NCBI GenBank assembly: GCA_002402125.1 | Contig: NVVG01000027.1 | Coordinates: forward strand, 13,738 to 27,004 | Direction: 5' to 3' | Length of the DNA: 13,267 nucleotides | Origin: Moraxellaceae bacterium | GTDB taxonomy: Bacteria; Pseudomonadota; Gammaproteobacteria; Pseudomonadales; Ketobacteraceae | Shown here: piece after piece, positions 1 through 8,748 of the stretch | How positions within the stretch are numbered: position 1 is the stretch's first letter | How the letters are laid out: each line of letters begins with the position of its first letter | The notes under the pieces: generated by a model | Databases searched by the model: none | Told to the model about the DNA's origin: nothing | What the model saw: the letters and a program-made list of their open reading frames with translations, nothing else | Made by a program: the position numbers and the translations under genes

Positions 1-397
1 CTGAACCTTTCTTACCAAGTTTATAAACGGTACTAACAGTACAATACTTTCTCAAACCTTTATTATGCCGTTTGAGATAATTGGGGTGTATGTTTGTGGG
101 GCAGACTAGCGGGAGATGTTGTCCTGATGCACCCAATTGAAAGGCCTTTTGCGGTGAACAGAATTGTTTAATGCCTTGTAGGTGACCTGCTTGATAGGCT
201 GATAAATTTGGGGTAATACCGTACTCTGCACAAGCCTGCCGGTAACTGCCAATAGTTACAGCACTTTTCCCCTTTAGACCTTCTTCCAAACCTACCATAT
301 GCCAATCGGCAGTTACACATTCATTTTCATTCATGACTGCACAACCCATAGGTAGTAGTAGAAGAATGCATATTGGAGCGAAATACTTAAGCGACAT
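1..397 (-). CDS. DUF2799-family lipoprotein, 3' end beyond the left edge
   Basis: This partial gene runs off the window; 132 codons are visible and no stop is reached. The ATG at 397-395 is preceded by AGGGA at a normal distance (404-408). Residues 1-19 (MSLKYFAPICILLLLPMGC) form a short lipoprotein signal peptide ending at Cys19; the lipobox is slightly atypical, with Pro at -3. The mature part contains an ECVTADWHMVGLEEG segment, then RQACAEYGI, then LSAYQAGHLQGIKQFC. This spacing of Cys, W-x-x-G-x-x-x-G and Y-x-x-G-x-x-x-G motifs is what I know from DUF2799 proteins, whose function is unknown. It is probably anchored in an envelope membrane facing the periplasm. It follows the DTW gene after a 135-bp AT-rich gap, so it may be transcribed separately. 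The family call is from recognition, not a search. Confidence 0.7.
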   Translation of the reverse strand, partial: MSLKYFAPICILLLLPMGCAVMNENECVTADWHMVGLEEGLKGKSAVTIGSYRQACAEYGITPNLSAYQAGHLQGIKQFCSPQKAFQLGASGQHLPLVCPTNIHPNYLKRHNKGLRKYCTVSTVYKLGKKGS

Positions 398-532
398 AGC
401 AAATCCCTAGATTTTATTGGTTTAGTTGTTATTTTATCTCAATAATAGCAAATGAAACTGAATATAACCTGAACTCTTTTGTTAACCCTATTTAACGCAA
501 TTGCGAAACAAACCTAGTACTACAGTCTATTC

Positions 533-1135
533 TCACAAATACCCCTTATAGTTATTTTCAAAAACATCTCGCCCCATCATCTCAATCTGTTTTTCTATCA
601 TCCAATCCATTGAATTCAATAGGGGCCGATACTTATCTTCATCCTGTTCCAAATATGACAATACGTGGACAATGGCTTCTAAAGTAGATAGTGCATGGCT
701 ATCGGGCTCCTTACGGATACGATAGCGAGAAACATTGACGGGTTGAAAACTTACTTTCGGTATCGATCTTAATTCAGCGGACTCAAACAACATACGTCGA
801 CTTTTGCGCCAACTGGCATCAAGAAATATTAATGGCCGAATTGTTGTCTTATCTAGCCTTTCCAATGACACACTATCTTCTCCTGGATACACAAGCAGTG
901 GCGACCGATCCGTTGCTAGCTCAGCCGATAAACATTCCTCACTTAGGCTCTCGCCAACCTGAAGATTACATTGACTCAGGCTCAACGACACGATACGTGC
1001 GGTGCCTATGGCGTGTTTGGTTTCCGTTGGGTGCTGCAGAATATGCACAGGCCAACGATTATCCACACCAACAATCGTGTGGCAATAACATACCTTTACT
1101 GGCCGCAGACAATGACTGCATACGGGGCGTTTCAT
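533..1135 (-). CDS. DTW-domain tRNA-uridine aminocarboxypropyltransferase (TapT/YfiP-like)
   Basis: This 200-residue protein has the layout of the DTW family, SAM-dependent enzymes that transfer the 3-amino-3-carboxypropyl group to uridine in tRNA (acp3U, position 47 for E. coli TapT/YfiP). Visible features are an N-terminal Cys cluster typical of a zinc site (C6, C9, C16, C18), an H-P-x-E segment near residue 35, the signature at 106-109 (D-A-S-W, where the family usually has D-x-T-W), an S-R-Y-R-I-R-K stretch at 136-142 and L-S-T-L-E-A at 149-154. The Thr to Ser change in the signature is conservative. The ATG at 1135 gives the Cys cluster at the expected place, but I see no good Shine-Dalgarno, so translation may be coupled to the aminotransferase ending 47 bp upstream. 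The modified position cannot be read from sequence. Confidence 0.85.
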   Translation of the reverse strand: MKRPVCSHCLRPVKVCYCHTIVGVDNRWPVHILQHPTETKHAIGTARIVSLSLSQCNLQVGESLSEECLSAELATDRSPLLVYPGEDSVSLERLDKTTIRPLIFLDASWRKSRRMLFESAELRSIPKVSFQPVNVSRYRIRKEPDSHALSTLEAIVHVLSYLEQDEDKYRPLLNSMDWMIEKQIEMMGRDVFENNYKGYL

Positions 1136-1182
1136 TTCATTCTGCCATCAACCATGGGAGCCATGCCCCTTATACATGCCTC

Positions 1183-2388
1183 TCAATCCTTACCCCCTAA
1201 AACTTTTTCCATGCGCCGTACCGCCTCCTGCAATCGCTCAATGCTAGTGGTATAAGCAAAGCGAACATGCGAGTTACTTTGATTCCGGCCAAAATCTAAA
1301 CCTGGTGTGATAGCAACACCGTGCTTTTCCAGCATATCCATGCAAAATTGTTGGCTATCATTAGAGAATTTAGAAATCCCCGCATACAGATACAGAGCAC
1401 CCGCGGGTTGATGAGGAATATCAAAACCTAACCGACGAAGCTCTGGCAACAGATAATCACGTCGCTTGGCAAACTCATCCCTTCGCTCATCAAAGATCTT
1501 TTTAGTTTCTGGTGTAAATGCCGCCAGTGCTGCATGTTGTCCCATAGTAGACATAGAGATAAATAGATTTTGCGCTAACTTCTCCATTTCTACCACCGCA
1601 TTTTCGGGCGCCACTAACCAACCTAACCGCCAACCGGTCATGCCAAAATATTTTGAGAAACTATTAATCACAAAAGCTTGATCCGTAATCTCTAAAATTG
1701 AGACTGCCGCTTTCCCATAGGTTAAACCATGGTAGATCTCATCCACCACCAGATGACCCTTGTTTTTTACACACAAATCATACAAATCCGAGAGTTCCTG
1801 GCGAGTAAGTATTTCCCCCGTTGGATTAGCCGGTGATGCCACCATTGCGCCGATAGTATTATCTTGCCAATATTCAGCGGCAACCTTTGCATTAAGCTGG
1901 TAACGATGCTCTGGACCAACAGGCACCAACTGACCTTCACCTTCAACCAAACGCAAGAAATGACGATTACAGGGATAGCCCGGGTCCGCCAGTAACATGC
2001 CGTCACCCGCATCCACTAATAACGCCGCGATGAGCAATAATGCCCCCGATGCACCGGGGGTTACCATTATCCGAGCTGGCGCGACATCTACGCCATATTC
2101 AGTTTTATAATGATTTGATATCGCCACGCGCAATTCCGGTATGCCTGCGGCTTGAGAATAATAGGTTTCACCGTTTGCCAAGGCGAGCTGGCCGGCGGCA
2201 ATGATAGGTTCGGCGGTAGTAAAATCAGGCTCGCCAACTTCCAGGTGGATTATGTCATGGCCTTTTGCTTCTAATGCCTTGGCTCGTGTTAATACTTCAA
2301 CCACACGAAACGGTTCAATTTCTCCCACCCGTTTTGCAAACGGCCTAGTTGCCAAAGATGAAGCTGAAATATCGGATGATTTTGTCAC
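1183..2388 (-). CDS. Class I/II pyridoxal-5'-phosphate aminotransferase
   Basis: This is a fold-type I PLP aminotransferase of the aspartate/aromatic aminotransferase group, about 401 residues from the GTG chosen here. Visible hallmarks, numbered from the GTG, are the substrate-binding H-L-E-V-G-E-P-D-F near residue 50, the S-P-A-N-P-T-G loop with Asn188, V-V-D-E-I-Y with Asp216 (pairs with the PLP ring nitrogen), the Schiff-base lysine K246 in N-S-F-S-K-Y-F-G-M-T-G-W-R-L-G, and a C-terminal V-R-F with the carboxylate-binding arginine. Amino donor and acceptor are not predictable. There is no in-frame ATG before the conserved core. The GTG at 2388 (GCGAGA about 9 nt upstream) gives a normal N-terminus; a TTG at 2427 is possible but has no ribosome site. 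It lies 55 bp after the FAD oxidoreductase and 47 bp before the DTW gene, in the same unit. Confidence 0.88.
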   Translation of the reverse strand: MTKSSDISASSLATRPFAKRVGEIEPFRVVEVLTRAKALEAKGHDIIHLEVGEPDFTTAEPIIAAGQLALANGETYYSQAAGIPELRVAISNHYKTEYGVDVAPARIMVTPGASGALLLIAALLVDAGDGMLLADPGYPCNRHFLRLVEGEGQLVPVGPEHRYQLNAKVAAEYWQDNTIGAMVASPANPTGEILTRQELSDLYDLCVKNKGHLVVDEIYHGLTYGKAAVSILEITDQAFVINSFSKYFGMTGWRLGWLVAPENAVVEMEKLAQNLFISMSTMGQHAALAAFTPETKKIFDERRDEFAKRRDYLLPELRRLGFDIPHQPAGALYLYAGISKFSNDSQQFCMDMLEKHGVAITPGLDFGRNQSNSHVRFAYTTSIERLQEAVRRMEKVLGGKD

Positions 2389-2443
2389 TGCATTTATTCT
2401 CGCATCTTCTCTATATAATCCAATCAATAAAAGCCAGTCGAAC

Positions 2444-4078
2444 CTACTTCAGCAAATCCAATGCCAAAGCTTCGGCCACTTTAATACCGTCAATGCCTGC
2501 CGATAAAATCCCACCAGCATATCCAGCACCTTCACCGGCGGGATATAAACCCTTAGTATTAATACTTTGGCAATCTTTTCCACGTTTTATGCTTACCGGT
2601 GATGAGGTGCGTGTTTCCACACCGGTCAAGATCGCATCATGCATGGCAAAACCTTTAATCTTCCGATCAAACACCGGAATGGCTTCACGAATCGCGTCAA
2701 TGGCATAGGATGGTAAAGCCTTCGATAAATCTCCCAAGGTAATACCTGGCTGATAAGACGGTGTTATCTTTGCAATATCAGTAGAGGGTCTATCTTTCAA
2801 AAAGTCTCCAACCAACTGAGCCGGTGCGTTATAGTTTGAGCCACCCAACTCATAAGCCAATACTTCCAATTTGCGCTGCAAATCAATGCCTGCTAGAACA
2901 TGTTCTGGATAGTCTTTCTCTGGCGTAATACCCACCACGATTGCCGCGTTGGCATTACGTTCATTACGCGAATATTGTGACATGCCATTAGTAACCACAC
3001 CGCCCTCTTCTGACGCGGCAGCAACGACGGTGCCACCAGGACACATACAAAAACTATAAACGCTGCGGCCATTATCACAATGGTGTACCAACTTATAATC
3101 TGCTGCACCCAAAAGTGGATTGCCGGCGTTCTCACCAAAACGTGCTTGATCAATTACCGATTGTGGATGTTCTATTCGAAAGCCAATAGAAAAGGGTTTT
3201 GCTTCAATATACACCCCCTGCTCCAACAACATCTGAAAACTGTCACGGGCACTGTGGCCGATAGCCAATACAATGTGTCGGCTATGCAATGTCTCGCCAG
3301 TAGCCAAGGTTAATCCCGTAATTTGGCCAGCGCCGCCATTAACCGATTCGCGATGAATGACCTCAACCTTTTGATTAAATCGAACTTCTCCCCCTAGGCG
3401 AGTTATTTCAGCCCGCATATTCTCAACCATCTTCACCAGTTTAAAGGTGCCGATGTGTGGTTTACTCAGGGTTAATATTTCTTCAGGGGCACCGGCAATG
3501 ACAAATTCGGTTAATACCTTACGACCTAAATATCGTTTATCTTTGACCTGGCTATACAGCTTCCCATCGGAGAACGTACCGGCACCACCTTCGCCATACT
3601 GTACATTTGATTCTGTATTTAGCTTACGTTCGCGCCAAAAACCCCAGGTGTCTTTGGTTCGCTGCCTTACTGCTTGACCGCGTTCCAACACGATAGGTTT
3701 CAGCCCCATCTGAGCCAATAGTAATGCCGCCAAAATACCACAGGGGCCAAATCCTATAACGATTGGCCGCTGTTGATTTTCGGCAGGAAAATTGCTCGCC
3801 GTGTCGGTGACAAAATGATAGCTGGTATCAGGACTCGGCCTAACAGAGGATTGATTGGCGAATTTTTCTAATGCCGCCTCTTCTGCACTATCAACAAGAG
3901 CTACGTCAACTTGGTATATTAGTAAAATATTGGTTTTTTTACGCGCATCATAACTGCGTTTAAATACACTATAATTCAATAGTTCATCAGCAGAAATTGC
4001 AAGTGTCTTTATAATAGTGTCACGTAAATCATCATCGGTATGATTCAGCGGCAACTTTATTTCATTTAGTCGTAGCAT
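2444..4078 (-). CDS. NAD(P)/FAD-dependent oxidoreductase, COG2509 type
   Basis: This 544-residue flavoprotein has an N-terminal region of about 100 residues, then a Rossmann FAD-binding motif (G109-F-G-P-C-G114), a conserved G-E-G-G-A-G-T-F-S-D-G-K-L block at 162-173, and a C-terminal G-E-G-A-G-Y-A-G-G-I near residue 517 that in this fold contacts FAD. The domain order and length fit the uncharacterised 'FAD-dependent dehydrogenase' group (COG2509), which is widespread in bacteria and chloroplasts; no reaction is firmly assigned. No membrane segment or signal peptide is seen, so it should be cytosolic. The ATG at 4078 has no clear Shine-Dalgarno, but the family N-terminus begins there. It sits 34 bp after elbB, which suggests co-transcription. 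Confidence 0.85.
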   Translation of the reverse strand: MLRLNEIKLPLNHTDDDLRDTIIKTLAISADELLNYSVFKRSYDARKKTNILLIYQVDVALVDSAEEAALEKFANQSSVRPSPDTSYHFVTDTASNFPAENQQRPIVIGFGPCGILAALLLAQMGLKPIVLERGQAVRQRTKDTWGFWRERKLNTESNVQYGEGGAGTFSDGKLYSQVKDKRYLGRKVLTEFVIAGAPEEILTLSKPHIGTFKLVKMVENMRAEITRLGGEVRFNQKVEVIHRESVNGGAGQITGLTLATGETLHSRHIVLAIGHSARDSFQMLLEQGVYIEAKPFSIGFRIEHPQSVIDQARFGENAGNPLLGAADYKLVHHCDNGRSVYSFCMCPGGTVVAAASEEGGVVTNGMSQYSRNERNANAAIVVGITPEKDYPEHVLAGIDLQRKLEVLAYELGGSNYNAPAQLVGDFLKDRPSTDIAKITPSYQPGITLGDLSKALPSYAIDAIREAIPVFDRKIKGFAMHDAILTGVETRTSSPVSIKRGKDCQSINTKGLYPAGEGAGYAGGILSAGIDGIKVAEALALDLLK

Positions 4079-4112
4079 AGAGAATAGGTCTAATTGGGAA
4101 AATGGATAATAG

Positions 4113-4784
4113 TTAAATCACATAAAATCGCAGACGCGCTATCACCACACCCACTAGTTTATCGATGCCTATCGCAGCCTGACTAATACTACCGGCTAAC
4201 ATATAAGCGGGCGTGGTCACGATATTCCTTTCCTCATCTACATAAAAATCTTCGACGGGGCAATCTTGATGTTTACCGCCCATCGCACTAATGACTGCTG
4301 CGGTATCCTTATCAGTGCCAATTGTACACTTGACCCCTTCACCAAACAGTAAAGGTGCCATCACAGGTGCAATGCACACCAAGCCGATGATTTTATTCAT
4401 CATGTGCATGGACTGGGTGAAATTGGCAACGGTAGGGTTAACCACCATATCAGCTCCGGCAACGGCAAAACTCGACAGGTTCTTTGCCGCACCAAAACCT
4501 CCCGGAAAAATCAGTCCCGCATAATCATCAGGATTGGCGTCAGCCAAGTCAATAATTTCGCCTCTTGCCAATCGTGCAGATTCCACAAGCACGTTCCGTT
4601 TCTCCTGCATTTCTTCACCAGTGAGGTGATTAATCACATGCAACTGTTCCACATTGGGCGCCATGCATTGATAAGCGACACCCGCTTTATCCAGTGCCAG
4701 CATAACCAAGGTACTCTCATAGATCTCCGACCCGTCATACACTCCGCAACCGGATAAGATAACCGCGACTTTTTTCTTTTCCAT
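4113..4784 (-). CDS. elbB: ElbB-like DJ-1/PfpI superfamily protein (isoprenoid biosynthesis glyoxalase ElbB)
   Basis: This 223-residue protein matches ElbB from end to end: V-I-L-S-G-C-G-V-Y-D-G-S-E-I at 8-21, a G-G-F-G-A-A-K-N-L motif at 95-103, and the nucleophile-elbow cysteine C137 in G-L-V-C-I-A-P. ElbB belongs to the class I glutamine-amidotransferase-like / DJ-1 fold. E. coli ElbB was linked to enhancing lycopene synthesis and has weak glyoxalase III-type activity, so the physiological role is uncertain. The start is well supported, with GAGG 7 nt upstream of the ATG. The C-terminus runs a few residues (FYVI) past the usual A-R-L ending. It follows the methyltransferase by 65 bp. Confidence 0.93.
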   Translation of the reverse strand: MEKKKVAVILSGCGVYDGSEIYESTLVMLALDKAGVAYQCMAPNVEQLHVINHLTGEEMQEKRNVLVESARLARGEIIDLADANPDDYAGLIFPGGFGAAKNLSSFAVAGADMVVNPTVANFTQSMHMMNKIIGLVCIAPVMAPLLFGEGVKCTIGTDKDTAAVISAMGGKHQDCPVEDFYVDEERNIVTTPAYMLAGSISQAAIGIDKLVGVVIARLRFYVI

Positions 4785-4849
4785 GCTTAATCCTCTGATC
4801 GCTAGATAAAGACGATAAATGTTTTATACGCTAGCGCTTATCTGAACAA

Positions 4850-5968
4850 TTAACAGCAACCGACATCGCCGCTATTATGAACACCACCTTTGGTTTCTTT
4901 GGCGGACCGCAGGGTTCCAGATGTTTTACAAAAACCAATTTTTTCAGCCGGCACCTGCGCAGGCTGCACCGCAATGAAATGGTCCTTGTAGGCTCCGTTA
5001 GTCAGATTTTCAAAAAAACGTTCACTCACCGCAATACGATCACCACGACCATAACAACGACCATAATCATCCGTCACGGTATTAAATGGCCCCTTATAAA
5101 TAACGGCTTGGCCTCCGTCTACCGCAGCAATTTCTGCTGGCTTGTAGGCGGTCAAAGTAACAGAACGAAATTCAATTTCTTCCACCGTCTGCCAAGGGTC
5201 GCCATCCCACTTGTCATATTCGACACCAATAAACCCGGCCGCTAAAAATGCCTCGGCAAACTGTTTTTCTTGGAACGCGCCTGAAATACAACCGCTCCAT
5301 AAATATGGATCATCTCGCAAATGTTCCGGTACATATTCATCACTAACGATATCGGATATGGCCACACGACCGCCGGGTTTTAACACGCGAAAGATTTCAC
5401 TGATCATTTGGCTACGGTCTTCTTCTGCCACTAGATTCAGCACGCAGTTAGAAACCACCAAATCAACGGAGCCACTATTAACCATTGGATTATCACGGCG
5501 CTCTTTACACTTCCAACGTTCAAATACCTCTAGGTCCTCTAAGGTATTGAGCGGATTCGCAACAATATATTCACTTACTTTGTCTAAACTTAGCGCCAAA
5601 TCTTGAATATGACCTTTTCTAAAATCAACACGATCACTACCCAGTTTCTCTGCCATCTCGGATTGATGGCTGCGAGCCAAGGCCAGCATGTCATCAGTCA
5701 TATCAACACCAATCACATAGCCATCATTCCCCACTAGTTGAGCCGCCATATAACAAATTTTTCCGCCACCACTGCCCAAATCTAGAATGGTATCCCCCAG
5801 TTTGGCATACCGAGATGGGTCGCCACAGCCATAATCACGTTCAATGATTTCAGTTGGCAACATTTTTAATAATTCACGGTCGTAATCGACAGGACAACAA
5901 AGGCTTTCTTCACGTTCTTTAGCACCTTCTGAATAACGCTCTACTACACTATCTTTAACGTCCATCAT
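4850..5968 (-). CDS. ArsM-like SAM-dependent methyltransferase with extra cysteine pairs
   Basis: This 372-residue class I methyltransferase has a SAM-binding motif I (D-L-G-S-G-G-G-K) at 63-70, an acidic V-I-G-V-D-M at 85-90 and L-K-P-G-G at 196-200. Cys72 (just after motif I), Cys175 (S-N-C-V-L-N-L) and Cys227 (S-G-C-I-S-G-A-F) lie where arsenite methyltransferases have their three As(III)-binding cysteines (Cys72, Cys174 and Cys224 in the algal enzyme CmArsM). More cysteines occur at C24-C25 (L-C-C-P-V-D-Y), C48 (Y-G-C-G-D-P), C305, C347 and a terminal C371-C372. The last roughly 100 residues form an extra domain ending E-T-K-G-G...G-C-C. Arsenite or another soft thiophile is the likely substrate class, but that is inference. 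Its ATG overlaps the reductase stop (ATGA), and the ribosome site lies in the reductase's last codons. A second ATG immediately follows. Confidence 0.82.
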   Translation of the reverse strand: MMDVKDSVVERYSEGAKEREESLCCPVDYDRELLKMLPTEIIERDYGCGDPSRYAKLGDTILDLGSGGGKICYMAAQLVGNDGYVIGVDMTDDMLALARSHQSEMAEKLGSDRVDFRKGHIQDLALSLDKVSEYIVANPLNTLEDLEVFERWKCKERRDNPMVNSGSVDLVVSNCVLNLVAEEDRSQMISEIFRVLKPGGRVAISDIVSDEYVPEHLRDDPYLWSGCISGAFQEKQFAEAFLAAGFIGVEYDKWDGDPWQTVEEIEFRSVTLTAYKPAEIAAVDGGQAVIYKGPFNTVTDDYGRCYGRGDRIAVSERFFENLTNGAYKDHFIAVQPAQVPAEKIGFCKTSGTLRSAKETKGGVHNSGDVGCC

Positions 5969-7470
5969 TTCTTCTTACCTTTATCTTTATGTTTTTTAGG
6001 TGACGAACCCAATCGCCAACCATGATATTTTTCTGCCCAACGCAACAATCTTTCTGGGGCATGATTCTTCTTCCACGCACCCGCCGCATATTTATTCGCT
6101 TCACTGAAGGTTGGGTAAATATGAATAGTGTTTAGCACCTTATTCAGACCAATACCATGACGCATGGCCAGCACAAATTCAGCAATTAGTTCACCCGCAT
6201 GATGCCCTACAATAGTGACACCTAGAATTTTATCTTTACCCGGCTTGGTTAGCACCTTCACAAAACCATCGGTCTCTTCATCGACAATGGCACGATCTAA
6301 TTCATTAAAGGTATAACCCGTCATCTCATAAGCAATGCCTTGCTCTTTTGCCTCTTGTTCATTCAGCCCAACTCGCGATACTTCCGGGTCAGTAAAAGTT
6401 GCCCAGGGGATAACTCTATAATCAACTTTGAATTTTTTAAAGCGTCCAAACAGACCATTCACTGCCACGTACCAAGCTTGATGAGCTGCCGTGTGAGTGA
6501 ACTGATATGGACCCGCGACATCACCACAGGCGAAAATATTTTTATGGGTTAGGGTACGAAGATACTTATCGACTTTAACCGTACCTTGGGGCTCTAATTC
6601 AATGCCCAGCTCTTCTAAACCTAATCCGCTGGTATTGGCTGCGCGACCAACCGCAACTAAAATCTCATCACAATGCACTTTGATACGTTTGCCGTCTTTT
6701 TCACAGACGACAACTTTATCTCGGGCAACCTGCTCAACATCAACCACCCTGCAGTCGGTTAGTACCTTGACTCCGTCACGAGTAAACGCGCGCTGCACCC
6801 AAGCCGACACTTCTTCGTCTTCTCGGGTCATCAAGCGTGACAACATCTCAATTTGAGTGACATCAACTCCCAAGCGGGCAAAACTTTGGCTTAATTCACA
6901 ACCGATGGGCCCGCCACCCAAAACAACCATTCGTTTGGGTTTATCCCGTAACCGCCACACCGTATCAGAGGTCAAATATCCAATGCTGTCTAAGCCAGGT
7001 ATCGATGGCACAAAAGGTCGTGCTCCCGTCGCAATAACAATGCTGCGTGCGGTCAACACCTTGCCATTTACCGACACTTCCCAGGGTGACAATAGTGTTG
7101 CCTTACCTTGCACAACCTCAACCCCAAGACTTTCATAGCGTGCCGCCGAGTCATGAGGTTCTATTGCAGTAATTGATCGCTGCACCCGCTCCATCACTTC
7201 GGAAAACTCAAAGGCCGGGCGCGTAGTCTTAAGCCCGAATTCTCGCCCACGTTCCATATAGGTGACCATTCTTGCCGAACGAATCAGGCTTTTACTCGGA
7301 ACACAGCCGGTGTTTAAGCAATCTCCACCCATTTTATGGGCTTCAATCAATGTCACCTTGGCTTTTACCGTTGCCGCAATATACGAAGTCACTAAACCCG
7401 CAGCTCCAGCCCCAATAATGATCATATTTCGATCAAAGCTCTTGGGTTTCTTAAATTGACTTGCACTCAT
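5965..7470 (-). CDS. FAD-dependent pyridine nucleotide-disulfide oxidoreductase (mercuric reductase/dihydrolipoamide dehydrogenase-like)
   Basis: This is about 501 residues from the ATG at 7470 (512 from 7503). In the 501 numbering it has the FAD motif G-A-G-A-A-G at 20-25, the redox-active disulfide C51/C56 in G-G-D-C-L-N-T-G-C-V-P-S-K, a second G-G-G-P-I-G-C-E-L nucleotide site for NAD(P)H, A-C-G-D-V-A-G for FAD, and a dimerisation domain with H-I-Y-P-T-F-S-E. At the position of the catalytic His of lipoamide dehydrogenase (H-P-T-x-x-E) this protein has Tyr; the Glu remains. There is no heavy-metal-binding domain and no vicinal C-terminal Cys pair, so MerA proper is unlikely. Relatives are often fused or adjacent to TVP38/TMEM64 membrane proteins, absent here. 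It ends in a Lys-rich tail whose codons also serve as the next gene's ribosome site. I prefer ATG 7470 (G-G-T-G 9 nt upstream) over 7503. Substrate unknown. Confidence 0.88.
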   Translation of the reverse strand: MSASQFKKPKSFDRNMIIIGAGAAGLVTSYIAATVKAKVTLIEAHKMGGDCLNTGCVPSKSLIRSARMVTYMERGREFGLKTTRPAFEFSEVMERVQRSITAIEPHDSAARYESLGVEVVQGKATLLSPWEVSVNGKVLTARSIVIATGARPFVPSIPGLDSIGYLTSDTVWRLRDKPKRMVVLGGGPIGCELSQSFARLGVDVTQIEMLSRLMTREDEEVSAWVQRAFTRDGVKVLTDCRVVDVEQVARDKVVVCEKDGKRIKVHCDEILVAVGRAANTSGLGLEELGIELEPQGTVKVDKYLRTLTHKNIFACGDVAGPYQFTHTAAHQAWYVAVNGLFGRFKKFKVDYRVIPWATFTDPEVSRVGLNEQEAKEQGIAYEMTGYTFNELDRAIVDEETDGFVKVLTKPGKDKILGVTIVGHHAGELIAEFVLAMRHGIGLNKVLNTIHIYPTFSEANKYAAGAWKKNHAPERLLRWAEKYHGWRLGSSPKKHKDKGKKK

Positions 7471-7594
7471 GTTTCTAAACACCCTTAATTTGACCCAAAA
7501 CATTCTCTATTTGTCCATAAGACGATATGCTTGAGGTCATAATGAATACCGCAATCATAACGCATGAACACCGGTAAGAAAGCTTGTTTTTGGC

Positions 7595-7616
7595 GCTAAT
7601 AACACAAAGTATTAGC
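7595..7616. promoter_or_regulatory. Inverted repeat in the divergent reductase/hemB promoter region (possible operator)
   Basis: GCTAATA at 7595-7601 and TATTAGC at 7610-7616 are perfect 7-bp inverted arms separated by 8 nt. The repeat lies in the 192-bp gap between the divergent reductase and hemB starts, about 50 bp before hemB, where an operator or a hairpin in the hemB leader would fit. I could not assign convincing -35/-10 boxes for either direction. No regulator gene is nearby to match it with. Confidence 0.3.
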
Positions 7617-7620
7617 CTAA

Positions 7621-8676
<1,056 letters not shown>

Positions 8677-8737
8677 AACAGCAATAATGTAGCCACCTGG
8701 TTACAGCAGTAACAGCAATATTAGTTTTAACAGATCC

Positions 8738-8741
8738 GGAG
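8738..8741 (+). promoter_or_regulatory. Ribosome binding site that decides the TTG start of ppk1
   Basis: GGAG at 8738-8741 lies 7 nt before TTG at 8749. There is no in-frame ATG nearby and the Lys-rich N-terminus continues straight into the conserved core, so TTG is the best start. Confidence 0.7.
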
Positions 8742-8748
8742 CAGATCA

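Noticed and set aside
496..505. CGCAATTGCG palindrome in the gap before the DUF2799 gene
   Set aside because: A single 10-bp palindrome in AT-rich DNA can occur by chance and is not placed against any recognisable promoter.
832..1200. Plus-strand open frame of 122 codons
   Set aside because: It lies over the antisense of the DTW gene and has no family features or ribosome site; the minus-strand gene has clear motifs.
2389..2427. TTG start at 2427 for the aminotransferase
   Set aside because: No Shine-Dalgarno is found at a usable distance and the extra 13 residues are not family-like; the GTG at 2388 fits better, though the choice is not certain.
4829..4836. CGCTAGCG palindrome between the methyltransferase and elbB
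   Set aside because: It is short, has no U-tract and does not separate transcription units clearly; not enough for a terminator or operator call.
7471..7503. ATG at 7503 as start of the reductase
   Set aside because: It would add an 11-residue N-terminus (MFWVKLRVFRN) with a weaker ribosome site; the ATG at 7470 is preferred, with modest confidence.
5965..7503. True mercuric reductase (mer operon)
   Set aside because: There is no heavy-metal-binding domain, no C-terminal Cys pair, and no merR, merT or merP in the window.
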